Part shown: piece by piece, positions 7,457 to 13,105 of the stretch
Numbering within the stretch: position 1 is the first letter of the stretch
Layout: the number at the start of each line of letters is the position of its first letter
Program-made: the position numbers and the translations under genes
Notes under the pieces: generated by a model
What the model saw: the letters and a program-made list of their open reading frames with translations, nothing else
Database searches by the model: none
Told to the model about the DNA's origin: nothing
NCBI GenBank assembly: GCA_900541315.1
Contig: UQJF01000087.1
Span: 1-13,860, forward strand
Source of the DNA: an uncultured Clostridium sp.
GTDB lineage: Bacteria; Bacillota; Clostridia; Lachnospirales; Lachnospiraceae
Direction: 5' to 3'
Length of the DNA stretch: 13,860 nt

Positions 7457-7500
7457 AGCTGACAGGATGCTCTTTTGTGAGAAATCCTATCAGCTTTTTT
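7457..7500 (+). terminator. Bidirectional terminator between convergent genes
   Basis: AGCTGACAGGAT (7457-7468) pairs with ATCCTATCAGCT (7484-7495) with one C-A mismatch, followed by T6 at 7495-7500. Four A before the left arm give a T run on the - strand, so the hairpin can also end the - strand gene whose stop codon is at 7511. Confidence 0.85.
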
Positions 7501-7510
7501 ATATGTCCCT

Positions 7511-8659
7511 TTAATTGTTTAATGGAGCTATAGTAGCCGGAGCTTCCGCTGTAGTTGGTTCATGTGCCGCTGTAGTAGATTTTGCTGCTTTTGTGGTGGA
7601 CTTAGCCGCAGCAGAAGTAGATTTTTGCGCCGCAGTGGTGGACTTAGCCGCTGCGGAAGTGGATTTTTGTGCCGCAGTGGTGGACTTAGCTGCAGCAGAA
7701 GTAGATTTTGCTGCTGCGGTGGTGGACTTAGCCGCAGAAGAGGATTTTGCAGCAGTAGTAGACTTGGCAGCAGATGATGCTTTTGTCTCTGCCTTGGTAC
7801 TGCTGGCTTTTGCAGATTTCGTTTCGGAAGCTTTTGTTTCGGAAGTCTTTGCCTTAGAAGCTTTTGTTTCATTCTCCGCTTCGGTTGCTTCTGTTCCGTT
7901 CATACCATTCTTTCCGTCAGTTGGGAACTTGCTGTTCCGGTCTGATGTATTAATTCCGGATTGGTTGATAGAGAAGGCAGCCTGGTTCGGGTTTCCGGCC
8001 ATATCTTCTACATAAACAGTGAGAGAGCCTTCTTCTAATTTAAAAGTGACTTCTCCGTTTTCTTTATCGCAGCTGTCAGGAAGGATCTTCGTTCCACTGT
8101 CATCGGTAGCATAAATAGAATCATAGTTGATGCCGGAAATGCTGTCTTCTATAGTGAGGATAAGCTTGCCGTTTTCCATAACTACGTTTTCTTCATCAAA
8201 TGATGGGGCTGTATCATCCAATACTGCAATATGCTCAATATCCTGGGCCTGCATGCCGTTTAAGCTTAATGCGTAGATCTCCAGAGTGCCGTTACTTTCC
8301 AGTACAGCGTGGTAAACGCCCTTTTCTTTTTTGAATTCAATTGGCTGGGATTCCAGAGTGGTTGTCATCTTCTTTAAAGGAAGCAGGGAGTGGATCTTAA
8401 AGCTTACATCCAGAGTTTTGTAATCAGTTGTATCGCTGATATCTATTTCAATCTTTGGTGTAGCAGTAACGATAAAGAAAATTGCCAGATTGACCACTAA
8501 AAATGGAAGTATGTAGCATAATAAAATACGGGAAAAACCGGTATTTCCATTTTTTTGTGGTTTGTGTGTGCGGCGCTGATCCTGACGGGAAGCAGTGGAG
8601 CGTGTACGTCCGGATGCACGGCTGCTTCTTGGTGCGCTGTATGATGAATGGTGTTCCAT
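7511..8659 (-). CDS. Single-pass surface protein with Ig-like ectodomain and KST/A repeat tail
   Basis: The AAAGGAGG ribosome site (8668-8675) is only two bases from the ATG at 8665 but eight bases from the ATG at 8659, so I take the latter; this gives 382 residues. A basic, Ser/Arg-rich cytoplasmic head (about 1-42) is followed by a membrane segment (about 43-66) and an extracellular region. This ends in an Ig-like bacterial domain with DDTAPSFDEENV, IEDSISGINYDSIYA and VEDMAGN (about 145-230). A linker rich in K, T, E, A and S follows. The last 100 residues are tandem heptads of the AKSTTAA/QKSTSAA type ending HEPTTAEAPATIAPLNN. There is no LPXTG motif. The tail probably spans the wall and could be O-glycosylated. 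I recognise no enzyme; the role is unknown. Confidence 0.85.
   Translation of the reverse strand: MEHHSSYSAPRSSRASGRTRSTASRQDQRRTHKPQKNGNTGFSRILLCYILPFLVVNLAIFFIVTATPKIEIDISDTTDYKTLDVSFKIHSLLPLKKMTTTLESQPIEFKKEKGVYHAVLESNGTLEIYALSLNGMQAQDIEHIAVLDDTAPSFDEENVVMENGKLILTIEDSISGINYDSIYATDDSGTKILPDSCDKENGEVTFKLEEGSLTVYVEDMAGNPNQAAFSINQSGINTSDRNSKFPTDGKNGMNGTEATEAENETKASKAKTSETKASETKSAKASSTKAETKASSAAKSTTAAKSSSAAKSTTAAAKSTSAAAKSTTAAQKSTSAAAKSTTAAQKSTSAAAKSTTKAAKSTTAAHEPTTAEAPATIAPLNN
7575..7780. repeat. Tandem coding repeats (21/42 bp period)
   Basis: The 3' end of the surface-protein gene is built from 21-base units encoding the heptad A/Q-K-S-T-T/S-A-A. Pairs of units form a 42-base higher-order repeat (AAAKSTTAAQKSTS), present about two and a half times with few base changes. 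Boundaries are approximate. Copy number is likely to vary between strains by slippage, in frame. Confidence 0.8.
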
Positions 8660-8691
8660 TACCATTTCCTCCTTTAGTAAAAGCTCCCTAT

Positions 8692-8720
8692 AGCATAGCA
8701 GAAAAACAGATTACTTACAA
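8692..8720 (-). promoter_or_regulatory. Promoter of the surface-protein gene
   Basis: On the - strand TTGTAA (8720-8715) is followed after exactly 17 bases by TATGCT (8697-8692), each a 4/6 sigma-A match. The start would be near 8685, about 25 bases before the chosen ATG. It stands back to back with the + strand promoter at 8766-8794. Confidence 0.55.
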
Positions 8721-8765
8721 GGAATTATTCATTGAGAAAGTCTTACGAAAATGCTAGTAAGTGGC

Positions 8766-8794
8766 TTCAAAATGTTAAGGGGGTATGGTATGAT
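8766..8794 (+). promoter_or_regulatory. Extended -10 promoter driving the HD-deacetylase-kduI region
   Basis: TTCAAA (8766-8771) is followed after 17 bases by TATGAT (8789-8794), which also carries TG one base upstream (8786-8787), an extended -10. The predicted start, six to seven bases on, falls at 8800-8801, the first bases of the large palindrome. No other good + strand promoter is visible before the gene at 9012. Confidence 0.5.
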
Positions 8795-8799
8795 TATAA

Positions 8800-8964
8800 C
8801 TAGTACATCGTTTTCGAAATAACTATACCACTCACTTGTCTGCAAATCTGATTGCACAGGCCTAAAAGCCTCAGCGTAGCCCGCTACGCCTGCGTTTTTA
8901 GACCTGCACACTCAAATCCACATCCTACGTGATTAGTACAGTTATTTACGAAACGATGTACTAG
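8800..8964. repeat. 165 bp near-palindromic element
   Basis: This fills most of the 350-base gap between genes. Arms begin CTAGTACATCG and end CGATGTACTAG. The first 24 bases of each arm differ at only three adjacent positions. Pairing then continues with scattered mismatches through to CCTAAAA (8861-8867) / TTTTAG (8896-8901), with a perfect central stem GCGTAG-CCCG-CTACGC (8874-8889). The arms carry no coding frame of note. It could be a MITE-like mobile element, a dispersed palindromic repeat, or a long structured leader of the downstream genes. Confidence 0.75.
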
Positions 8965-9011
8965 GATCTTAAGGGGACAGATAAAATGGGGGAAAAGAGG
9001 TAGAACGCAAT

Positions 9012-9542
9012 ATGATAAGAGAGGCGGCTGAATTTGCAGAGCGGGCACATGAGGGTGTTTACAGAAAGGGAACCAAGATCCCTTATATCACACATCCGAT
9101 GGAAACGGCAGCCATTGTAACGGCATTTACAAATGAACCGGAAATGATAGCTGCGGCTTTGCTGCATGATGTGATAGAGGACGCCGGGGTTACGAAAGAA
9201 GAACTGGAGGAAAAGTTTGGTTCCAGAGTGGCATTTCTGGTAGAGAGTGAAAGCGAAGACAAGTCCAGAAGCTGGATGGAGCGCAAAGGCACTACAGTGG
9301 AACACTTAAAGTCAGCAACCAGAGATGAAAAAATACTGGCGCTTGCGGATAAGTTAAGCAATATCCGCAGTACAGTCAGAGATTATCTGGTCCTGGGAGA
9401 TGAGGTCTGGCAGCGTTTTAACCAGAAGGACAAGGAAATGCAGGGCTGGTATTACAAAGGGGTGGCAGAGGCACTGAAGGAGTTTAAAGGCCACATTTAT
9501 TATGAAGAATATCTGATGCTGTGTAAAAAGATATTTGGTTAA
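9012..9542 (+). CDS. HD-domain hydrolase, MESH1/SpoT-like (probable (p)ppGpp hydrolase)
   Basis: A 176-residue protein made of one HD domain of the RelA/SpoT hydrolase type. Metal ligands are His28 (in YITHP), His52-Asp53 (in ALLHDVIED) and Asp113 (in LADKLSN). Catalytic Glu56 and Asp57 and Asn117 are also present. The order and spacing match human MESH1 and small alarmone hydrolases, and the RKG motif at 18-20 precedes the first His as in that family. There is no synthetase, TGS or ACT domain. The likely reaction is Mn-dependent removal of the 3'-pyrophosphate from (p)ppGpp, though MESH1 also acts on NADPH and other substrates are possible. The ribosome site (GAGG, about 11 bases away) is weak. 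Its stop codon is 12 bases from the next start. Confidence 0.85.
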   Translation: MIREAAEFAERAHEGVYRKGTKIPYITHPMETAAIVTAFTNEPEMIAAALLHDVIEDAGVTKEELEEKFGSRVAFLVESESEDKSRSWMERKGTTVEHLKSATRDEKILALADKLSNIRSTVRDYLVLGDEVWQRFNQKDKEMQGWYYKGVAEALKEFKGHIYYEEYLMLCKKIFG

Positions 9543-9554
9543 AGGAGAAGAAAA

Positions 9555-10877
9555 ATGAGAAAAATGAAAAGCAGGATCCTGGCAGCGATCCTGGCAGCAG
9601 GAATGATCTTTACTGCACAGGGAATGACCGCTCTGGCAGGAACTATCGGAGTGGGAGCGGCAAAGACCGGGCAGTCCACAGGAGGACCGGGAGAGACCGT
9701 AAAAGATGTGGAGAATGCTACAGCAGATAATGAAAATGCTGGTTCAGGAGAGCAGGAAAAAGTATCCGGCGGTGATAATACAGGTACCACAGACCAGACT
9801 CCCACCAACGATCCGCTACAGGTAAATTATAGCGTATATTTCAGAAACCGGGGATGGAGTGATCCGACGGCAGATAATCATGCGCTGGCAGCGCCGGCTG
9901 ATTCATGGGTCACATCCATGAGGGCTAATCTGATTAACATTCCGGCGGGAGCACAGATCGGTGTCCGTTATAAGGTAAATTTAAGTGGTACAGGCTGGCT
10001 TGACTGGGAAGCAGATGGAGCAGAAAATGGCGGTGCATCAGCAGAAATGCCATTGGAAGCCATTGCTATGGAATTAACAGGTTCTTCGGCAGCTTCTTAT
10101 GATCTGTATTATAAAGTTTACCAGAATGGTTCCTGGACAGACTGGGCGGTAAACGGTGCAACAGCAGGAACGGAAGGTGCAGGACTGAGAGTGGACGGCA
10201 TTAAGGCGTCTATTACAGCAAAAAATGCAGGCGCACCTGCAGAGACAGCTCCATCAACAATAGATCCGTCCAGACCAATGATCGCGCTGACCTTTGATGA
10301 CGGGCCAAGGGCTTCTGTCACCAACCGTATTTTAGACAGCTTAGGCCAGTATGGGGGCAGAGCCACTTTCTTTATGGTAGGGACCAATGTTCCACAGAAT
10401 GGCGAAGTGATCCGTCGTATGGTGGCTCAGGGCTGTGAGGTGGCAAATCACACCAATGACCATAAATACATATCAAAACTGGGCAATGAAGGCATTGTAA
10501 GCCAGGTAAGCGCTGTAAACCAGAAGGTAGCAGCAGCCTGCGGTGTATCACCAGTTGTAATGCGTCCGCCAGGCGGCTATATAGATGCCCATTCCCTTTC
10601 TGTACTTGGTTCTATGGGAATGCCTGCTATCATGTGGTCCATTGATACAAGAGACTGGCAGCACAGAAATGCCCAAAAGACCATTAACAATGTTTTAAGT
10701 CAGGTAAAAGATGGGGATATTGTCCTGATGCATGATATTTACGATGCTACTGCAGATGCTGCTGTGGCGCTGATCCCGGAACTGACCGCCAGAGGATACC
10801 AGCTGGTAACAGTCAGTGAGCTGGCAGCAGCCAGAGGAGGAATGGCAGCAGGACATAAATACAGCCAATTTAGATAA
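9555..10877 (+). CDS. Secreted polysaccharide deacetylase (CE4/NodB) with ChW repeats
   Basis: 440 residues: a Sec signal peptide (1 to about 28, TALAG at the cleavage site), a low-complexity Gly/Thr/Asn linker (30-87), and about three ChW-type repeats (about 90-223). The repeats carry the conserved Gly-Trp or Trp-x-x-Trp sites (NRGWSDP, GTGWLDW, NGSWTDW). The NodB catalytic domain follows (240-428), with motif 1 TFDDGP (246-251; base Asp248, metal Asp249), motif 2 HTNDH (metal His299 and His303), motif 3 RPPGG (337-341), motif 4 DTRDW (364-368) and motif 5 VLMHD (390-394). All are intact, so it should be active. Relatives deacetylate peptidoglycan N-acetylglucosamine (PgdA) or other surface or dietary glycans; the ChW repeats would hold it at the cell surface. 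An AAAGGAG site overlaps the previous stop codon, indicating an operon. Confidence 0.92.
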   Translation: MRKMKSRILAAILAAGMIFTAQGMTALAGTIGVGAAKTGQSTGGPGETVKDVENATADNENAGSGEQEKVSGGDNTGTTDQTPTNDPLQVNYSVYFRNRGWSDPTADNHALAAPADSWVTSMRANLINIPAGAQIGVRYKVNLSGTGWLDWEADGAENGGASAEMPLEAIAMELTGSSAASYDLYYKVYQNGSWTDWAVNGATAGTEGAGLRVDGIKASITAKNAGAPAETAPSTIDPSRPMIALTFDDGPRASVTNRILDSLGQYGGRATFFMVGTNVPQNGEVIRRMVAQGCEVANHTNDHKYISKLGNEGIVSQVSAVNQKVAAACGVSPVVMRPPGGYIDAHSLSVLGSMGMPAIMWSIDTRDWQHRNAQKTINNVLSQVKDGDIVLMHDIYDATADAAVALIPELTARGYQLVTVSELAAARGGMAAGHKYSQFR

Positions 10878-10893
10878 AAGGAGACAATAAAAA

Positions 10894-11736
10894 ATGGATA
10901 TTCGTTATTCTGCAAACCAGAGAGATGTAAAACGCTATACAACAGAAGAGCTGAGAAAGGAATTTCTGATCCAGAACCTGTATCAGGCAGATGAGGTAGT
11001 TGCAGTGTATTCCCATGTAGACCGTATGGTCACAATGGGATGTATGCCGGTTTCTGAGAAGGTTTCTATTGAAAAAGGCATTGACTGTTGGAAGAACTTT
11101 GGAACCCACTATTTTCTGGAACGCCGTGAGATCGGTATTTTCAATATTGGCGGAAAAGGAAAGATTACTGCTGATGGACAGGAATTTGCCATGGGATATA
11201 AGGACTGTCTGTACATTACCAAGGGAACAAAAGAAGTTTACTTTGAAAGCGAAGATCCTTCTGATCCGGCAAAATTTTATATGGTAAGTGCTCCGGCCCA
11301 TACTTCCTATACTACTACTTTCATTCCTATTGAAAAGGCAGCAAAGAGACCATGTGGTGATGCAGCTCTTTCTAATAAGCGTACTATCAATCAGTTTATC
11401 CATCCGGATGTATTAAAAACCTGTCAGCTTTCCATGGGTATGACCGTGTTAGAGCCGGGAAGTGTATGGAATACTATGCCGGCACATACACATGAGCGTC
11501 GTATGGAGGTTTATATGTATTTTGAGGTACCAGGTGACAATGTAGTATTTCACATGATGGGCGAACCAACAGAGACCAGACACATTATCATGAAAAACGA
11601 AGAGGCTGTGATCAGTCCGTCCTGGAGCATTCACAGCGGTGCAGGTACATCTAATTATACCTTTATCTGGGCAATGGGCGGCGAGAACATGGAATTTGAT
11701 GATATGGACACTATGAAGCCTAATGAGATGATGTAA
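10894..11736 (+). CDS. kduI: 5-keto-4-deoxyuronate isomerase (4-deoxy-L-threo-5-hexosulose-uronate ketol-isomerase)
   Basis: A cytoplasmic zinc isomerase that converts 5-keto-4-deoxyuronate to 3-deoxy-D-glycero-2,5-hexodiulosonate, an early step after pectin or glycosaminoglycan lyases. 280 residues is the usual family length (E. coli 278). The cupin metal site is intact: His198 and His200 in MPAHTHERRMEVYMYF, Glu205 in the same motif, and His247 in SWSIHSGAG. These lie two residues on from the published E. coli positions. AAAAGGAG with 10-base spacing precedes the start. It follows the deacetylase by 16 bases, so it appears to be the last gene of that cluster. Codon choice resembles the TRAP genes. 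KduD, uronate kinase and aldolase genes are not in the window. Confidence 0.95.
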   Translation: MDIRYSANQRDVKRYTTEELRKEFLIQNLYQADEVVAVYSHVDRMVTMGCMPVSEKVSIEKGIDCWKNFGTHYFLERREIGIFNIGGKGKITADGQEFAMGYKDCLYITKGTKEVYFESEDPSDPAKFYMVSAPAHTSYTTTFIPIEKAAKRPCGDAALSNKRTINQFIHPDVLKTCQLSMGMTVLEPGSVWNTMPAHTHERRMEVYMYFEVPGDNVVFHMMGEPTETRHIIMKNEEAVISPSWSIHSGAGTSNYTFIWAMGGENMEFDDMDTMKPNEMM

Positions 11737-11758
11737 TAATGTTTACGGGTATACAGGT

Positions 11759-11802
11759 AAAAAACAGGTGCTCACCCTATGGGGATCATAGGGTGAGCAC
11801 CT
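11759..11802 (-). terminator. Strong - strand terminator, 3' of kduI
   Basis: AGGTGCTCACCCTATG (11766-11781) pairs perfectly over 16 bases with 11787-11802 around a five-base loop. The A6 run at 11759-11764 is a U6 tail on the - strand, whereas the + strand has no T run after the stem. It is therefore built for the - strand fragment described next. It may also stop or stabilise the kduI message. Confidence 0.8.
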
Positions 11803-11881
11803 CCTGGATCATGAAAAAGCTGTATGCCCATATTTCGGCGGCTTTTGCTGTTGTAACAGACCCTTTTGCCCCCAACATCAT
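11786..11881 (-). CDS. Possible 31-residue ORF ending inside the terminator
   Basis: The frame starts with two ATG codons (11881 and 11878), reads MMLGAKGSVTTAKAAEIW and then a hydrophobic AYSFFMIQEV, and stops in the loop of the terminator hairpin. The last residues are encoded by the hairpin stem. No ribosome site is visible upstream, and it starts 12 bases after the receiver-fragment stop. It may be a chance frame in a 3' untranslated region. Confidence 0.2.
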   Translation of the reverse strand: MMLGAKGSVTTAKAAEIWAYSFFMIQEVLTL

Positions 11882-11893
11882 TAAATCTGTCTA

Positions 11894-12064
11894 TTATAAA
11901 TATTTCATTATTGTTGGCACGAGAATGTTCATATCTACAGGCTTTGCAACATGATCATTCATTCCAACAGAAAGAACTTTTTGTATATTTTCTGCAAAGA
12001 CATTAGCAGTCATCGCAATAATTGGAATCCTGGATTTTTTAGCATCTTTCATCTTTCGGATGCG
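11894..12064 (-). pseudogene. 3' fragment of a receiver domain (probably from a hybrid histidine kinase)
   Basis: The - strand frame reads RIRKMKDAKKSRIPIIAM, then TANVFAENIQKVLSVG, then MNDHVAKPVDMNILVP, and ends KYL at 11894. This is the second half of a CheY-like receiver, with the conserved Thr of AMTAN and the Lys of AKPVD. This type of sequence is typical of the C terminus of sensory hybrid kinases. The first half, including the phosphorylated Asp, is absent. Upstream of about 12,065 homology stops and the DNA becomes a methyltransferase fragment on the other strand. The fragment keeps a natural stop and the strong terminator. An ATG at 12109 keeps the frame open but is not a real start. 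Confidence 0.7.
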
Positions 12065-12070
12065 GTTAAT

Positions 12071-12382
12071 GAATATAACGGTATTTGGGCTTGTTCCTCT
12101 ATTTTGCATTTACCAAAGAAAGAGCTGCGTTCAGTATTACAAAAGATGTGCATTGCACTTAAAGATAACGGGATGATCTATACTTCATTTAAGTATGGTA
12201 ACTTTGCGGGGGATCGTAATGGTCGTTATTTTACAGATTTTATAGAGGATTCTTTTCAAAAGATTATAGCTGACATATCAGAGTTAAAGATAGAGGACTG
12301 CTGGATCACCAGTGATGTCAGACCGGGAAGGGATGAGGAAAAATGGCTCAATTTATTACTCCGCAAGTCGAATATTCATTAA
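12071..12382 (+). pseudogene. 3' fragment of a TehB-like SAM-dependent methyltransferase
   Basis: From EYNGIWACSSILHLPKKEL onwards the + strand frame looks like the second half of a class I methyltransferase of the tellurite-resistance TehB type. Motifs near the post-II and post-III regions are followed by MIYTSFKYGNFAGDRNGRYF and the closing DVRPGRDEEKWLN. The SAM-binding first half (the DLGCGxG loop) is missing. The reading frame stays open back to 11951, but that part is antisense to the receiver fragment and is not methyltransferase-like. No ribosome site exists at the break, so it is very probably a dead gene end. Confidence 0.7.
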
Positions 12383-12453
12383 ACATCAAGGGTGAGTATC
12401 ATAATACTTTAGATATTGAGGGGTTTTCTCAGATGATGAAGGATCCCTCATAT
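12343..12453 (+). pseudogene. 5' fragment of an unidentified gene (possibly HNH-type nuclease)
   Basis: An ATG at 12343 overlaps the methyltransferase end by 40 bases and opens a frame reading MAQFITPQVEYSLNIKGEY and then EGFSQMMKDPSY. Such an N terminus is reminiscent of a family of HNH-domain proteins in Lachnospiraceae, but I hold this from memory and weakly. After Tyr37 (about 12,453) the frame runs into DNA antisense to the antitoxin gene and stops at 12520-12522. The start appears natural, being coupled to the methyltransferase stop, while the rest of the gene is lost. Confidence 0.4.
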
Positions 12454-12825
12454 TGGAACTTCTCGTACTTTTGCCGCCATGTTATTGCTAACAATCTCAA
12501 CTTTATTGGGAACCTGCGTTGAAATTCCCAGCTGATTAGCAAATGTATTACCAGAATAGAAACCATCTACTTTTCCACCTCTGGAAACATATTTGTATCT
12601 GGCAACCGTATCTGCATTTACGCCCACATTTGTTTTTAGTCGTGATTTCTTAGGCAAATAATAAATGCCATTCTCATATTTTTGTAGTTTTCCCTCATCG
12701 CACAGCTTTTTTAGCTGCTGATTTACTGCAGATTTTGTAATTCCCTTAATCACTATATCAGAAAAGAATATAGGCTCTGCTTCCTTATAATTGTCTTTCA
12801 AAAATTCATATAACATAAACCTCAT
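12448..12825 (-). pseudogene. AbiEi/DUF6088-like antitoxin gene, 3' truncated
   Basis: The - strand frame has a proper start, with AGGAG six bases before the ATG at 12825. It encodes an N-terminal winged-helix domain (about residues 1-52, ending GKLQKYENGIYYLPKKS), then the AbiEi-type middle domain with VSRGGKVDGFYSGNTFANQL and IVSNNMAAKVREVP. Relatives are cytoplasmic transcriptional autorepressors and antitoxins of type IV AbiEi/AbiEii pairs, usually around 200 residues. Here the frame ends at residue 125, where the DNA turns into the fragment of another gene, and the stop codon is supplied by that foreign sequence. No AbiEii nucleotidyltransferase toxin follows. The DNA-binding domain is whole, so a short repressor could still be made. 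Confidence 0.65.
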
Positions 12826-12841
12826 TCCTTTCTCCTAAATA

Positions 12842-12870
12842 TTTATAACCTATATGGTTATTTTTGTTAA
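12842..12870 (-). promoter_or_regulatory. Antitoxin promoter with embedded operator
   Basis: On the - strand TTAACA (12870-12865) is followed after exactly 17 bases by TATAAA (12847-12842). A perfect inverted repeat ATAACC-TATAT-GGTTAT (12845-12861) lies in the spacer and touches the -10 box. AbiEi-type antitoxins repress their own promoter by binding inverted repeats, so this is a good autoregulatory operator candidate. Confidence 0.7.
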
Positions 12871-12951
12871 TTATATTCTATATTCTGTTTCCACGATCTG
12901 GCCATGTAATTTTAGAACTATGGTTAGTATATCCAAAGCAGAATAAAACAT

Positions 12952-13000
12952 AAAAAAAGATCTGTCACCCTTAGGATTCTTCCCAAAGCCAACAGATCTT
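12952..13000 (-). terminator. - strand terminator
   Basis: AAGATCTGT (12957-12965) pairs with ACAGATCTT (12992-13000). The 26-base interior can add CTT-GG/CC-AAG pairs. The A7 run at 12952-12958 is a U tail on the - strand, so it ends transcription arriving from the membrane-protein gene to the right and isolates the antitoxin promoter. Confidence 0.7.
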
Positions 13001-13010
13001 ACATTTTCCC

Positions 13011-13088
13011 TTACATCTTTATACTCTTTGCCAGACTCGCCAGCAAAGCTGCCATCTTCGGATTAACCTTTTTTCTTTCTAACCCACG
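13011..13088 (-). other. Orphan coding-like tail between the FUSC-like gene and its terminator
   Basis: The - strand is open for 25 codons, reading ERKKVNPKMAALLASLAKSI and ending KM with a TAA at 13011-13013, directly before the terminator. It looks like the C terminus of a protein, with an Ala/Leu-rich helix, but no ribosome site or likely start is visible and an in-frame TAA lies just upstream (13089-13091). It may be a gene remnant or chance. Otherwise the 12871-13105 gap holds only the terminator. Confidence 0.25.
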
Positions 13089-13105
13089 TTATTTTGCAGC
13101 CACGG

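Noticed and set aside
7575..7780. Regular repeats that might suggest a CRISPR array
   Set aside because: The repeats are contiguous 21/42-base coding units with no unique spacers and keep the - strand reading frame.
7515..8015. 166-codon + strand frame rich in Ala, Val and Asp opposite the surface-protein repeats
   Set aside because: It is the mirror of the KST/A repeat DNA, has no ribosome site and no domain, and the - strand gene has a promoter, ribosome site and membrane segment.
9555..10877. Inactive (pseudo) deacetylase
   Set aside because: All five CE4 motifs, including the Asp-His-His metal site, are present.
11951..12070. Start of the 143-codon + strand frame as a true methyltransferase N terminus
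   Set aside because: This part is antisense to a recognisable receiver domain and lacks the SAM-binding glycine loop, so only the region after about 12,071 is treated as methyltransferase.
12448..12825. A complete AbiE toxin-antitoxin system
   Set aside because: The antitoxin is cut short and no AbiEii nucleotidyltransferase gene is present on either side.
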